The position numbers were made by a program, and so were the translations under genes. A DNA stretch of 64,000 nt from Pseudoalteromonas apostichopi (GTDB taxonomy: Bacteria > Pseudomonadota > Gammaproteobacteria > Enterobacterales > Alteromonadaceae), in assembly GCF_030297135.1 (NCBI RefSeq), contig NZ_AP028065.1, positions 1,798,001 to 1,862,000 of the forward strand. The letters run 5' to 3'. This document shows, in pieces, positions 51,016-59,862 of this stretch. The notes under the pieces are model-generated. The model was given only the letters and a program-made list of their open reading frames with translations. It did no database searches and was not told the DNA's origin. Within the stretch, counting starts at the first letter, position 1. The number at the start of each line of letters is the position of its first letter.

Positions 51016-51702
51016 TTAGAGAATGTCACTTTTTTTGATACTGACTATGTGCCCTTCGGGCAAATTCAGCGTGGTGAGTGAAAGCTTTGCGATATCTGTG
51101 CGGTAAAGGTCTATGACTTTGTAGCCACAATAACGTGTCATTTTTCGTATTTGCCGGTTTAAGCCTTGTTTTAAGACGATGTAAAACTGCGTTTCGGTCA
51201 CTTGAGTCACCTCACAAGGAAGGGTTATTTGCTTATCTACGGGTACGCCATCTGCCATTTTGTCACAGAAGACGCTATCAAGAGGCTTATCTACCGTAAC
51301 TAAATAGCGTTTGGGTTGATGATAATCAGGGTGGATCAGTTGATTACAAAACTCACCGTCATTGGTCAAAATTAACAAACCTCGGGAGTCTTTGTCGAGC
51401 CGGCCAATTGGGTAAACGCGAGTGGTTTTAGGCAGACTATGAATAAGACTGGTTGGGTCGTCAGCATTTAATTTGCAATCAATACCAACGGGTTTGTGAT
51501 ACGCAAAGTAGGTTAGTGGCGCTTTTTCTGAAATTTTTTCGCCACGTACAATCACATCATCATGTTCATCAACGTGATCTATATGATTTGCAGCACGGCC
51601 ATTTACTGTTACCTCACCTTGATCTATCAAGCGCGATGCTTGTTTTCGAGAGCAAACACCTGCATGGGCAATAAATTTGGCAAGTCGTACTTTTTCAGTC
51701 AT
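51016..51702 (-). CDS. rluF: RluF/RsuA-family pseudouridine synthase
   Basis: A 228-residue RNA pseudouridine synthase. The N-terminal S4 domain (VRLAKFIAHAGVCSRKQASR) is followed by the catalytic domain with the aspartate motif YPIGRLDKDSRGLLILTNDG and GLNRQIRKMTRYCGYKV. The sequence most resembles RluF (23S rRNA U2604 in E. coli) but lacks its long basic C-terminal tail. I use the ATG at 51702; a longer frame adds ten residues without a ribosome site. Relatives RluB, RluE and RsuA are alternatives. Confidence 0.85.
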   Translation of the reverse strand: MTEKVRLAKFIAHAGVCSRKQASRLIDQGEVTVNGRAANHIDHVDEHDDVIVRGEKISEKAPLTYFAYHKPVGIDCKLNADDPTSLIHSLPKTTRVYPIGRLDKDSRGLLILTNDGEFCNQLIHPDYHQPKRYLVTVDKPLDSVFCDKMADGVPVDKQITLPCEVTQVTETQFYIVLKQGLNRQIRKMTRYCGYKVIDLYRTDIAKLSLTTLNLPEGHIVSIKKSDIL

Positions 51703-51783
51703 GAGTGATTTTTGTACAATTAATTTGATCACAGTATATCAAACCCGCGTATAAGAAGTACTACCATACAAAAGGGGTTCGAC

Positions 51784-52089
51784 ATGGCAATTAAGTTATC
51801 TGAACTTGCAGCGCACCAACCACTGCAAAAGGTTATCCTTCATTCGTTGGAAATGGCGCTGTATCAGGTGTCTGTGGTGATCAATAACGTTGAATATTAT
51901 GTTACTGATGAGCAAGGTGAGTTTATCCGCGATATTAGCCCGTTGCACATTCAAAAGCGTCTCGATCATTTAAGTTATGGTGACATGGTATTACGCCACA
52001 CAAGTGCTTATGATGAAATGTGTGGTCAGCCAGAAAAGCTGGCTAGTAATATGCTCGAAGTTCCTTATGGTAAGAACCACTTATACTGA
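51784..52089 (+). CDS. DUF6482-like small protein
   Basis: A 101-residue cytosolic protein. KVILHSLEMALYQVSVVIN and YVTDEQGEFIRDISPLHIQ, then ALRHTSAYDEM-like VLRHTSAYDEM, match what I remember of the DUF6482 family of about 100 residues. Function unknown. AAAGGGG precedes the ATG. It is followed by a GNAT gene on the same strand after 47 bases. Confidence 0.7.
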   Translation: MAIKLSELAAHQPLQKVILHSLEMALYQVSVVINNVEYYVTDEQGEFIRDISPLHIQKRLDHLSYGDMVLRHTSAYDEMCGQPEKLASNMLEVPYGKNHLY

Positions 52090-52136
52090 TTAAGGATATA
52101 AGCGTATACTGAGTCATAACATTTTAAAGGTATGCT

Positions 52137-52544
52137 ATGTATCAATTAAAAAGTGATGACTCAGCTGAACTAAACAACCAGCTAAGAGAACATATTGTTG
52201 CTTACAATGCTGGGCATTTTAATGCCGAACGTATTCCTCTTGGTTTTAAGTTCATAGCTAAAAACAGCAGTGTTGTAGCAGGTATTCACGGCCAAGTGTT
52301 TGGCAACTGGCTGATAATAAGTTGGCTTTGGTGTGATGATAAGACGCGTGGTAAAGGGCTTGCGACACGATTGTTAGCCGAATTAGAGAGTAAGGCTAAA
52401 GCGCTTGGTGCAAACACCGCGCAACTCGATACTCTCGATTTTCAAGCCAAACCTTTCTACGAAAAGAACGGCTACCAAGTAAAGTATGAGATGAGAAATT
52501 ACCCGCTCGACGGTTGCCGTTATTTTATGGAAAAAAGCCTTTGA
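52137..52544 (+). CDS. GNAT family N-acetyltransferase
   Basis: A 135-residue acetyl-CoA-dependent N-acetyltransferase. The core strand ISWLWCDDKTRGKGLATRLL contains the Q/RxxGxG/A acetyl-CoA motif (TRGKGLA), and FQAKPFYEKNGYQVKYEMRN is the final helix-strand block. The acceptor substrate cannot be told. It is probably cotranscribed with the DUF6482-like gene. Confidence 0.9.
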   Translation: MYQLKSDDSAELNNQLREHIVAYNAGHFNAERIPLGFKFIAKNSSVVAGIHGQVFGNWLIISWLWCDDKTRGKGLATRLLAELESKAKALGANTAQLDTLDFQAKPFYEKNGYQVKYEMRNYPLDGCRYFMEKSL

Positions 52545-52558
52545 TTATTGTGCTTAGA

Positions 52559-52918
52559 TTACTTCGCTTTAAGTACTTCTTGCTCGGTAAATGTAATTCC
52601 TAAGAAAGGGGTGGCTTCAGGAGCAAGCATAAAGGTACGAATGTTCATGTGGTCTTGCCCTTCAGGGTTCTTTAATACTTCTTCACGATAAAATGCGCCA
52701 AAACAATCTAGGGTATTTTGCTTACTTAGTTGATTAAGTTTTGCAAAGGCAAAAATTTTGCACGAGCCATTATTTTCATTTGCTTCGCTAAGCAGCCCAT
52801 GATTGTTAAAACCGCTTGGGATAAAGTCATAATTGTTGTCTATTACTGCCATTGTATCGGTAAACTCAATCTGTTGCGGTGAGCTTGCTAATTTCGAAAG
52901 AAATTCATTAAGAGTCAT
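52559..52918 (-). CDS. HopJ-family protein
   Basis: A 119-residue protein of the HopJ family, named after a Pseudomonas type III effector but widespread in bacteria without that secretion system. The blocks FTDTMAVIDNNYDFIPSGFN, ENNGSCKIFAFAKL, TLDCFGAFYREEVLKNP and HMNIRTFMLA are characteristic. There is no secretion apparatus in the window, so a housekeeping cytosolic role is more likely than an effector role. It lies ten bases after the aspartyl protease gene. Confidence 0.85.
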   Translation of the reverse strand: MTLNEFLSKLASSPQQIEFTDTMAVIDNNYDFIPSGFNNHGLLSEANENNGSCKIFAFAKLNQLSKQNTLDCFGAFYREEVLKNPEGQDHMNIRTFMLAPEATPFLGITFTEQEVLKAK

Positions 52919-52927
52919 TGCTTGTCC

Positions 52928-54040
52928 TTAAAAATTGTTCTTTGTTAACTCTAACTCATTCACTTGCTGATTGATATTAAACTTAAAATTCTCTAAAAAG
53001 TTCATACCTAGTAAGCCATAACCAGCATGATTTTCTATTACCAACACTTCAAAATTACTGATGCGCTGTTGTCCGATTTGAAACGACTCGAGCTGATAAC
53101 GCTGAGCTTCAATAACGCCGTTAGCTGTGTTTACTTGCAATGTGCCAAGGTAATTAGGAGGGGTATTAAGCGAGTTTAATAATGTTTGGTTTATCACCGT
53201 AAAACTAGCGCCAGTGTCGATCATTAGCTCGGTTTCGACATCATCATTGATGATGCCGGTTATTAGATAGTGTGAACCTCGAGCGGTTAATTTTATAACG
53301 TCAACACCTGCTAAGGCTTGTTGTATCAATTGGCGTAATTGCTCAGCTTGCTGTTTAAATTCATGATTTTCAGGAAGTTGATCTAGGGTGATTTGACTAG
53401 CCACATAATCTTCTAAATGATAGTTTGCTAATGCATTGGCATATAAGTAATGTGCGTTACCTGGGGCGTAATCAAGCCAGTGTTGACTGCTACTATGTAA
53501 TACCTGCCACTGTTGTGCCGCTATAAGCTCACCAATAAAGGATGTGCTTAGCTCGTCTATTTGTTTGCTAAGTTGTTGCTTTTTATTGCTGTCTAACTGG
53601 TTGCTAAGAGCCAGTAAATTGATAATTCCCTGTTGGGTATCACCTTGTGCTATTAAACGCTTAGCATCAAATTCAAGCATGCTGACATCGTATGGGTGGC
53701 TATTTAAAAAAGCCGTTAAAAATAGCTCACTTAAGGTGAAATTTTTATGGGAAAGCCATGACTCAAGTTGTTGTTGCCAAGCTTGTTTAAGTTGTTTTGC
53801 ATAGTGTGGATCATTGGTGAGTAGTTGCGTGTATTCAGCAACAGCTTTGTCGAATAAGTGGTTACTAAACAACACAACCGCTTGCTGAAAGTGGGCTGGT
53901 AAAACAGCGCTTTTCTTTACTTTAGGCGTTGGTGCGTCTGCCTCTAGTATTACTGGTTTTTCAGGGGAAAATAACTGCCATATGAAGTAACCATTTAAGC
54001 TAAGAGAACACAGTAATATTAATTTAAGTAGAGCCTTCAT
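52928..54040 (-). CDS. membrane-anchored retropepsin-like aspartyl protease
   Basis: A 370-residue protein. An N-terminal helix (about 5-23) anchors it with the rest in the periplasm. Residues about 45-235 are helical and TPR-like. The C-terminal about 125 residues form a single retropepsin-type domain with the catalytic motif LMIDTGASFTVIN, a flap-like strand and GYGLLGMNFL. As only one DTG motif is present, activity would need a dimer. The substrate is unknown. It is upstream of, and probably cotranscribed with, the HopJ gene. Confidence 0.88.
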   Translation of the reverse strand: MKALLKLILLCSLSLNGYFIWQLFSPEKPVILEADAPTPKVKKSAVLPAHFQQAVVLFSNHLFDKAVAEYTQLLTNDPHYAKQLKQAWQQQLESWLSHKNFTLSELFLTAFLNSHPYDVSMLEFDAKRLIAQGDTQQGIINLLALSNQLDSNKKQQLSKQIDELSTSFIGELIAAQQWQVLHSSSQHWLDYAPGNAHYLYANALANYHLEDYVASQITLDQLPENHEFKQQAEQLRQLIQQALAGVDVIKLTARGSHYLITGIINDDVETELMIDTGASFTVINQTLLNSLNTPPNYLGTLQVNTANGVIEAQRYQLESFQIGQQRISNFEVLVIENHAGYGLLGMNFLENFKFNINQQVNELELTKNNF

Positions 54041-54106
54041 TCTTCTGCCATAAGCTTTCTATTTTTGTTTGTTATTTACTCAGCATAAAGCAAATTTTGA
54101 AAGAAG

Positions 54107-54817
54107 TTACTTTTTAACTAAATGATTGAGTGCCATGATATTGCGTATCTCAATATCAGCTAACCCAAGATAACGATATTGAGTTGCTTGGTTGTTTAGC
54201 CAAACACTTTGGCAACCTGCATTATTTGCACCTTGTACGTCAGTATCTAGGCTATCGCCGATATGTAAAATTTCATTATGAGTAACCTCTAACTGTTTTG
54301 CAGCGTTATCAAATAAAGCGCTGTGCGGCTTCGCTTTTCCGTGTGGACCGGCTTGTAGTACTAACTCAAAAACGCCATGAAGGTTAAACTTTTCTACCTC
54401 GACATTGCCATTGGTGATGGCGATGAGGCGGTAGTGTTTGCTGAGATTAGTAAGTAATTCAAGTACCTCATCAGATACGGTTATTTTACTACGGGCATCA
54501 GCGAATGCCTGATATGCATTTTCGGCATGAAACTTAGCTTGCTCAGCAGAAAAACCAAGGTTGGTCATGGCATAGTGTAAGGCTGTTTGTCGCCAGCGCG
54601 TAACGTCATCGATTAGAGTCGCATCTTGTCTTAAAGCATTATCGCGGCACTCTAACCAATAGCTCATGCTATCCGCTGGCCATTGTTCTAACGCCTCAAG
54701 GTAATCAGCTTGTGCTTGCAAGGCTGATTTAATGATCGGATGGTTGTTATAAAGTGTGTCGTCTAAATCAAAACTTAAAACAGAAACTGGCGATAAGGCA
54801 CGGTTAAATCGGATCAT
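54107..54817 (-). CDS. yigB: HAD hydrolase, YigB-like
   Basis: A 236-residue haloacid-dehalogenase-like phosphatase. Motif I is LSFDLDDTLYNNHP, motif II AITNGNVE, and motif IV HIGDSLDTDVQGANNAGC. E. coli YigB hydrolyses FMN and phosphosugars, and its gene follows xerC there too. Conserved position after xerC (12-base gap) supports the name. Confidence 0.92.
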   Translation of the reverse strand: MIRFNRALSPVSVLSFDLDDTLYNNHPIIKSALQAQADYLEALEQWPADSMSYWLECRDNALRQDATLIDDVTRWRQTALHYAMTNLGFSAEQAKFHAENAYQAFADARSKITVSDEVLELLTNLSKHYRLIAITNGNVEVEKFNLHGVFELVLQAGPHGKAKPHSALFDNAAKQLEVTHNEILHIGDSLDTDVQGANNAGCQSVWLNNQATQYRYLGLADIEIRNIMALNHLVKK

Positions 54818-54829
54818 AATTACAAGAGT

Positions 54830-55783
54830 TTACTCTGATGTTGGGCGCTTTTTAGCGCGTGGATGGGTGTTATCGTACACTTTAGCTAAATGTTGAAAAT
54901 CTAAATGCGTATAAACTTGAGTTGCAGACAAACTACTGTGTCCTAATAATTCTTGTACGGCACGTAGATCTCCTGACGACTCTAAGATATGTGAAGCAAA
55001 AGAGTGGCGTAACTTATGTGGATGCACTTGCGAGCTGATCCCTTGTTTGATACCCCATTCTTGCATACGAAGGCGAACTTGGCGCACGGAAATTCGCTTC
55101 TTTTGGCTGCTAACAAATACCGCTATTTCATCTGGATGCGCAAATTGAGGACGAATTTTCAACCATGCTTTTAATGCACTGAGTGCTTTACTGCCAACAG
55201 GTAATAAACGTTCTTTGTTACCCTTACCACGGACTAAAATTTCACCTTCAGTAGGGTTTATATCCTGTATGTTAGCGCCAACTAACTCGCTAATTCGCAG
55301 ACCTGATGAATACATTAATTCCATCATAGCTTTGTCACGAATAGCTAAAGGATCATCATCTGGCAATTCTAGTAGTTTAGCCATTTGATCAACGTCTAAA
55401 TTTTTGGGTAAAGGCTTGGAAAATTTAGGCCCTTTAATGGCTTCTGCCGGATTATGATAATGTGCCTGACTGGCAATATTTTTGGCTTTTAAAAATTTAT
55501 ATAAACTGCGAATACAGCTCAGTTTTAAACTGATTGTGCGGCCGCTTAATTGTTTGCTACGCATTTGCATGCTGTAACGACGAATATGCTCACCTTGTAC
55601 CGCAAACCAGTTTTCACAGAGTTTACTAAAGTACAACGCTGCAAAGCCTAGTTGGCTCGTGTATTGGTTAACTGTGTGCGCTGAGTATTGTTTTTCGTAG
55701 CGTAAGTAGTCTGCAAAAAGTTGGATGGGTGTTCGCCAAGCATCACTTAATTCATCAATGTCTGGCGTCTTCACATCGCTCAT
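54830..55783 (-). CDS. xerC: tyrosine recombinase XerC
   Basis: A 317-residue site-specific recombinase acting with XerD at dif to resolve chromosome dimers at the septum. The N-terminal SAM-like domain (YLRYEKQYSAHTVNQYTSQL) is followed by the catalytic domain with Arg in YSSGLRISELVG, His-x-x-Arg in HPHKLRHSFASHIL, His in LGHSSLSATQ and the Tyr nucleophile in QVYTHLD. Slightly longer than the family norm. It overlaps the DUF484 gene by four bases in the conserved dapF-DUF484-xerC-yigB order. Confidence 0.96.
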   Translation of the reverse strand: MSDVKTPDIDELSDAWRTPIQLFADYLRYEKQYSAHTVNQYTSQLGFAALYFSKLCENWFAVQGEHIRRYSMQMRSKQLSGRTISLKLSCIRSLYKFLKAKNIASQAHYHNPAEAIKGPKFSKPLPKNLDVDQMAKLLELPDDDPLAIRDKAMMELMYSSGLRISELVGANIQDINPTEGEILVRGKGNKERLLPVGSKALSALKAWLKIRPQFAHPDEIAVFVSSQKKRISVRQVRLRMQEWGIKQGISSQVHPHKLRHSFASHILESSGDLRAVQELLGHSSLSATQVYTHLDFQHLAKVYDNTHPRAKKRPTSE

Positions 55784-56391
55784 GCAAGTTCCAATAAGCG
55801 CAGTTGTAATGAGCGCACAAACTCAAGGACAAAAAAGCTGTCTTTTGCCGGTTCAAAGTGACTTACGTCATCGCTACCAAACGCCAAAATTGCGACAGGG
55901 TGTTTCGTGTTACCAATTAGATATAAAGCAGTCGATTGAGTCGTGTCTGAGAATAGTAAGTCTCTTTCTTGCTGACTTACTCGGCCCAAGTAAATGCCGT
56001 CGTTTTGCAGGCGGTGAGCAATTAACTCATCAAACTTTTTATCGTACTTAACTAAGTGGCATTCGTTAATGGATGGATTTGTGCAGATAATATTGCGCAA
56101 GTTGCTAGCCAGTGTCGTAAAGTCATAGTTAGTCCATAGCTGACGATGACAGTCGCTAAATAAGCGGTAAATTAACTCGTTTTCTTTTGCTTGTTCAACG
56201 AGCTGCTCAATCTTATTTTTTAATAACGTATTGTGTTCACGTAATTGGCGCTGTTGAATATGCACCAAAGACGTTGCACCAGCTGTTTGCTGTTGTAGTT
56301 CAACTTCAGCGAGTACATCAGGATTTTTAATAAAAAAATCAGGGTGTGCTTTTAAATATTCAGCAATTTGTTGTTCTGTTAGTTTGCTCAT
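55780..56391 (-). CDS. DUF484 family protein
   Basis: A 203-residue cytosolic protein of the DUF484 family, which has a GAF-like fold. The N-terminal IAEYLKAHPDFFIKNPDVLA and RQLREHNTLLKNKIEQLVEQ are the signature segment, followed by a helical and GAF-like part. Role unknown; it is almost always between dapF and xerC. It overlaps both neighbours by four bases. Confidence 0.93.
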   Translation of the reverse strand: MSKLTEQQIAEYLKAHPDFFIKNPDVLAEVELQQQTAGATSLVHIQQRQLREHNTLLKNKIEQLVEQAKENELIYRLFSDCHRQLWTNYDFTTLASNLRNIICTNPSINECHLVKYDKKFDELIAHRLQNDGIYLGRVSQQERDLLFSDTTQSTALYLIGNTKHPVAILAFGSDDVSHFEPAKDSFFVLEFVRSLQLRLLELA

Positions 56392-57218
56392 AATGCCACT
56401 TGTCCATCAAATACATGCTCAGCAGGGCCAGTCATCCGAACAGGATGGCCTTCGCCTTGCCAGCGTACTTGCAAACTCCCGCCTGGTAAGTCGACTTGTA
56501 CGGTACTTGCGAGTTTACTTTGAATTTGTCCAACCACGACTGCGGCACAGGCACCTGTACCACATGCTAATGTTTCACTTACGCCACGCTCCCACACTCT
56601 AAGTTTAATGTGATCTTGTGAAATTACCTGCATAAAACCAACATTTGCGCGTTGTGGAAAACGTTCATGATTTTCAAGCAGTGGTCCTAGAGTGGTAACT
56701 TCTGCTGTATGAATGTCATCAACTTCTAAAACGCAATGTGGATTACCCATTGAAACTGCGCCGCTAAATACAGTATGTTCCTCAGTGCGAAGAATATAAG
56801 TTAGCTCACGCTTGCTGGCTTTAAATGGGATTTTGTTCGGCTCAAAATTTGGGTGGCCCATATTCACCGTAACTTGGCCATCTTTTTCAATATAAAGAGT
56901 GAGGTTGCCAGATTTTGTTGAAACTGAAATCTTATGCTTATTGGTAAGACCTTTCATACGAACAAAGCGGGCGAAACAACGCGCACCATTGCCACACTGT
57001 TCAACTTCGTTACCATCGGCATTAAAAATACGATAATGGAAATCTAGATCAGGAGAGTAAGGGGCTTCAACCATAAGTAGTTGATCGAAGCCAATGCCGA
57101 AATGGCGATCTGCCAGCTTCTTTATTTGGTCACGAGATAAGAAAACATTTTGAGTAATGTTATCAATAACAACAAAGTCATTACCTAGGCCGTGCATTTT
57201 TGAGAAATTAACTAACAT
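56388..57218 (-). CDS. dapF: diaminopimelate epimerase
   Basis: A 276-residue cofactor-independent epimerase converting LL- to meso-diaminopimelate for lysine and peptidoglycan. The two catalytic cysteines are visible in EQCGNGARCFARF and ETLACGTGACAAVV. FSKMHGLGNDFVVID is the standard N-terminus. It lies 64 bases after lysA, the enzyme that uses its product, and is the core of the operon. Confidence 0.97.
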   Translation of the reverse strand: MLVNFSKMHGLGNDFVVIDNITQNVFLSRDQIKKLADRHFGIGFDQLLMVEAPYSPDLDFHYRIFNADGNEVEQCGNGARCFARFVRMKGLTNKHKISVSTKSGNLTLYIEKDGQVTVNMGHPNFEPNKIPFKASKRELTYILRTEEHTVFSGAVSMGNPHCVLEVDDIHTAEVTTLGPLLENHERFPQRANVGFMQVISQDHIKLRVWERGVSETLACGTGACAAVVVGQIQSKLASTVQVDLPGGSLQVRWQGEGHPVRMTGPAEHVFDGQVAL

Positions 57219-57282
57219 AACGCTCTAATTCAGGATTGCTCTGAGCTAATCATGCCACAGAGCTGCCCGGTTATAAAAACGT

Positions 57283-58536
57283 TTATGGTAAAATTTTCTC
57301 GCCTTGCCATAGGCTTTCTAAGGTTTCACGTTGACGAATTAAATGACTTTGCTGACCATCCACCATAATCTCTGCAACACGAGGGCGCGAGTTGTAGTTA
57401 GAGCTCATGGTAAAACCATACGCACCAGCGCTGCGCTGCGCTAAAAGGTCACCGGCTTGTAGCGCTAGTTCGCGGTCTTTACCCAAAAAGTCACCGGTTT
57501 CACAAACAGGGCCTACAATGTCGTAGTTGTGAGTAGGCGTATCATCTACGCGAGGTTCAACCGGCACAATATTTTGCCAAGCTTGATATAGCGATGGACG
57601 TAACATATCGTTCATACCCGCATCAACAATAGCAAAGAACTTATCTTGGTTTTGTTTAATAAACTCAACTTTGGTGACTAAAATGCCTGCGTTTGCAGCA
57701 ATTGCACGACCAGGCTCAAAAATCAGCTCTAAATCTTGGTAATCTGCTAATCGAGCGGTAATTTTATCAACATATTCACTTGGATGAGGTGGTGTTTCGC
57801 CGTTATATGGCACACCCAGTCCGCCACCAATATCGAGGTGTGAAAGTGTTATGCCAGCGGCTTTTAACTCTTCGATAAGTGTTAGCACTTTTTCAAGTGC
57901 AGCTAAGAAAGGTTTAATTTCTGTTAGCTGCGAACCAATGTGGCAATCTACACCGGTAATTTTTAAACCAGGCAGAGATGCAGCGTGTTGATATACTGTC
58001 ACCGCAGTTTGAATATCAATACCAAATTTATTCTCTTTTAAACCTGTTGAGATATAAGGATGCGTTTTAGCATCAATATCTGGGTTTACACGAATCGAAA
58101 TAGGCGCTACATGGTTAAGAGAAGTAGCCACTTCTGAAATACGCTCAAGCTCAGCCACTGACTCAACGTTAAAACATTTGATCCCCAATTCAAGTGCATA
58201 CGCAATTTCATCGGCTGTTTTTGCAACGCCAGAAAATACCACTTTACTGGCGTCCCCTCCAGCTTGGATTACACGAGCAAGCTCACCCTTTGAGACGATG
58301 TCAAAACCTGAACCAAGCCGCGCTAAAATATTGAGCACTGCAATATTAGAGTTGGCTTTTACGGCATAGCACACCAAACTTTTATGCGATTTTGCTGCAT
58401 CAGCAAAGGCATGGTAATGGCGCTCAAAGGTTTTACGCGAATAGATATAACACGGTGTACCGTATTGCTCTGCCAGCTCTTTGACAGCGATGTCTTCAGC
58501 GAACAGCTGATTATTATTGTAGTTAAAAAAGTCCAT
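57283..58536 (-). CDS. lysA: diaminopimelate decarboxylase
   Basis: A 417-residue PLP-dependent fold III decarboxylase making lysine from meso-diaminopimelate. The Schiff-base lysine is in VCYAVKANSNIAVL; VDCHIGSQ, the glycine loop LDIGGGLGVPY, the EPGRAIAANAG block and PVCETGDFLG with the catalytic cysteine follow. It starts directly after the stop of the small lipoprotein gene (TAGATG), so the two are coupled. Confidence 0.97.
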   Translation of the reverse strand: MDFFNYNNNQLFAEDIAVKELAEQYGTPCYIYSRKTFERHYHAFADAAKSHKSLVCYAVKANSNIAVLNILARLGSGFDIVSKGELARVIQAGGDASKVVFSGVAKTADEIAYALELGIKCFNVESVAELERISEVATSLNHVAPISIRVNPDIDAKTHPYISTGLKENKFGIDIQTAVTVYQHAASLPGLKITGVDCHIGSQLTEIKPFLAALEKVLTLIEELKAAGITLSHLDIGGGLGVPYNGETPPHPSEYVDKITARLADYQDLELIFEPGRAIAANAGILVTKVEFIKQNQDKFFAIVDAGMNDMLRPSLYQAWQNIVPVEPRVDDTPTHNYDIVGPVCETGDFLGKDRELALQAGDLLAQRSAGAYGFTMSSNYNSRPRVAEIMVDGQQSHLIRQRETLESLWQGEKILP

Positions 58537-58716
58537 CTATTGGTCCTGTTTTTGCTCTGGTTGTTCGGATGGATCAGCCTGCGGCTGAGATTCTTTAGGC
58601 TGTGCAGTATCATCTGGTAGATAAAGAGCACCACTTTGTCCGCAACCGGCGAGGGTTAGAAGTAGGGCGCTAAGTGGTAAGATTGTTTTTAATTTTTGGC
58701 TATGAGTCTCTTTCAT
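58537..58716 (-). CDS. lptM: LptM/YifL-like small lipoprotein
   Basis: A 59-residue lipoprotein starting MKETHSQKLKTILPL, with lipobox LAGC (Cys25) followed by GQSGALYLPDD, matching the LptM/YifL signature CGQ-G-LYLP. LptM assists oxidative maturation of the LptD-LptE lipopolysaccharide translocon. The rest is a Gln/Pro-rich tail. Its TAG stop abuts the lysA ATG. The conserved position between cyaY and lysA/dapF supports the call. Cys25 is the only cysteine. Confidence 0.88.
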   Translation of the reverse strand: MKETHSQKLKTILPLSALLLTLAGCGQSGALYLPDDTAQPKESQPQADPSEQPEQKQDQ

Positions 58717-58864
58717 TAGATTAATACGATTGCTGGCTTTATAATCGCAGAGTAACAGAATATTTAAAAAATGCAGCTATTCGCGGATGAATTTATTCCT
58801 GTTACACTTGATGTACACAATCTGCCTCCAGATCTAGGCTTAAAGCCAGTTAAAGGACATTAAA

Positions 58865-59188
58865 ATGACTGATCATGAATACCACACACTAGCCGATGCA
58901 TTAATGCTAACTATTGAAGAGCAAATCGATGAATGTGATGCCGACTTAGATTATGAATCAGCGTCAGGTATTTTAGAAATCATCTTCCCAGATCGCAGTA
59001 AAATAGTGATCAACAAGCAAGCACCACTTCATCAAGTTTGGGTTGCGACGAAATTTAATGGTCACCATTTTGAACTACGCGATGATAAGTGGATTGATAA
59101 CCGCTCGGGTGCTGAGTTTTGGCAATTTATGTGTGATGCAGCAACACGTCAAGCGGGGCAACCTATCGAGTGGCGCTCAGAACTATGA
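58865..59188 (+). CDS. cyaY: frataxin-like iron-sulfur cluster protein CyaY
   Basis: A 107-residue bacterial frataxin that binds iron and tunes IscS-dependent iron-sulfur assembly. The acidic first helix (TIEEQIDECDADLDYESAS) and the beta-sheet with INKQAPLHQVWVAT, GHHFELRDDKWIDNRSG are typical. It is divergent from lptM-lysA. Its stop overlaps the esterase start (ATGA). AAAGGA precedes the ATG. Confidence 0.96.
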   Translation: MTDHEYHTLADALMLTIEEQIDECDADLDYESASGILEIIFPDRSKIVINKQAPLHQVWVATKFNGHHFELRDDKWIDNRSGAEFWQFMCDAATRQAGQPIEWRSEL

Positions 59189-59841
59189 GTTTAGAGTTTG
59201 TTGAATATCCAGCACAGAGTGAACATAAAGCAACAGTCATTTGGTTACACGGGTTAGGTGATTCAGGCGATGGTTTTGCGCCAGTGGCACCACAACTAGC
59301 ACTACCAGCAGAGCTTGGAGTGCGTTTTGTGTTTCCTCATGCTCCTGTGCAACCAGTCACCATTAATGGTGGTATGGCGATGCGCTCTTGGTACGATATT
59401 AAATCAATGGATTTAGATAAGCGTGCCGATGAGCAAGGGGTTCGTGAATCCGCTGCAAAAGTGGCTGCGATTATTGATCAAGAAATTGCAAAAGGGATTG
59501 CTGCTAACAAAATTATTCTTGCAGGTTTTTCTCAAGGTGGTGTGGTATCGCTACACTTAGCGCCACGACTCGACTATAAATTAGCGGGTGTAATGGCACT
59601 ATCAACCTATATGTGCGTGCCAGATAAATTAGCCGATGAAATCAAGCAGCAAGGCTTAAACATCTTTATGGCCCATGGTCGATTTGACGATGTGGTACCA
59701 CATAATGCAGGTAGGCAGGCATTTGATGTGCTTAGCGCTAACAACATGGAAGTAAGCTGGCAAGATTACCCGATGGCGCACCAAGTTTGTGGTGAAGAAC
59801 TAATCGCTATTCGTGAGTGGTTAATTGCTCGCTTGAGTTAA
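59185..59841 (+). CDS. carboxylesterase / phospholipase family protein
   Basis: A 218-residue alpha/beta hydrolase of the carboxylesterase II/acyl-protein thioesterase family. VIWLHGLGDSGDGFAPVAPQ is the oxyanion region, ILAGFSQGGVVSLH the serine elbow, HGRFDDVVPH the aspartate motif and YPMAHQVCGEE the histidine motif. Cytosolic. I use the ATG at 59185 overlapping the cyaY stop, not a start 15 bases earlier inside cyaY. The link to haem or iron genes is positional only. Confidence 0.92.
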   Translation: MSLEFVEYPAQSEHKATVIWLHGLGDSGDGFAPVAPQLALPAELGVRFVFPHAPVQPVTINGGMAMRSWYDIKSMDLDKRADEQGVRESAAKVAAIIDQEIAKGIAANKIILAGFSQGGVVSLHLAPRLDYKLAGVMALSTYMCVPDKLADEIKQQGLNIFMAHGRFDDVVPHNAGRQAFDVLSANNMEVSWQDYPMAHQVCGEELIAIREWLIARLS

Positions 59842-59862
59842 TTTTTGGTTTTAGAGGCCAAC

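Noticed and set aside
57219..57282. Lysine riboswitch ahead of the lysA/dapF genes
   Set aside because: Gaps are too short and the first gene of the unit is the small lipoprotein; no suitable long structured leader is present.
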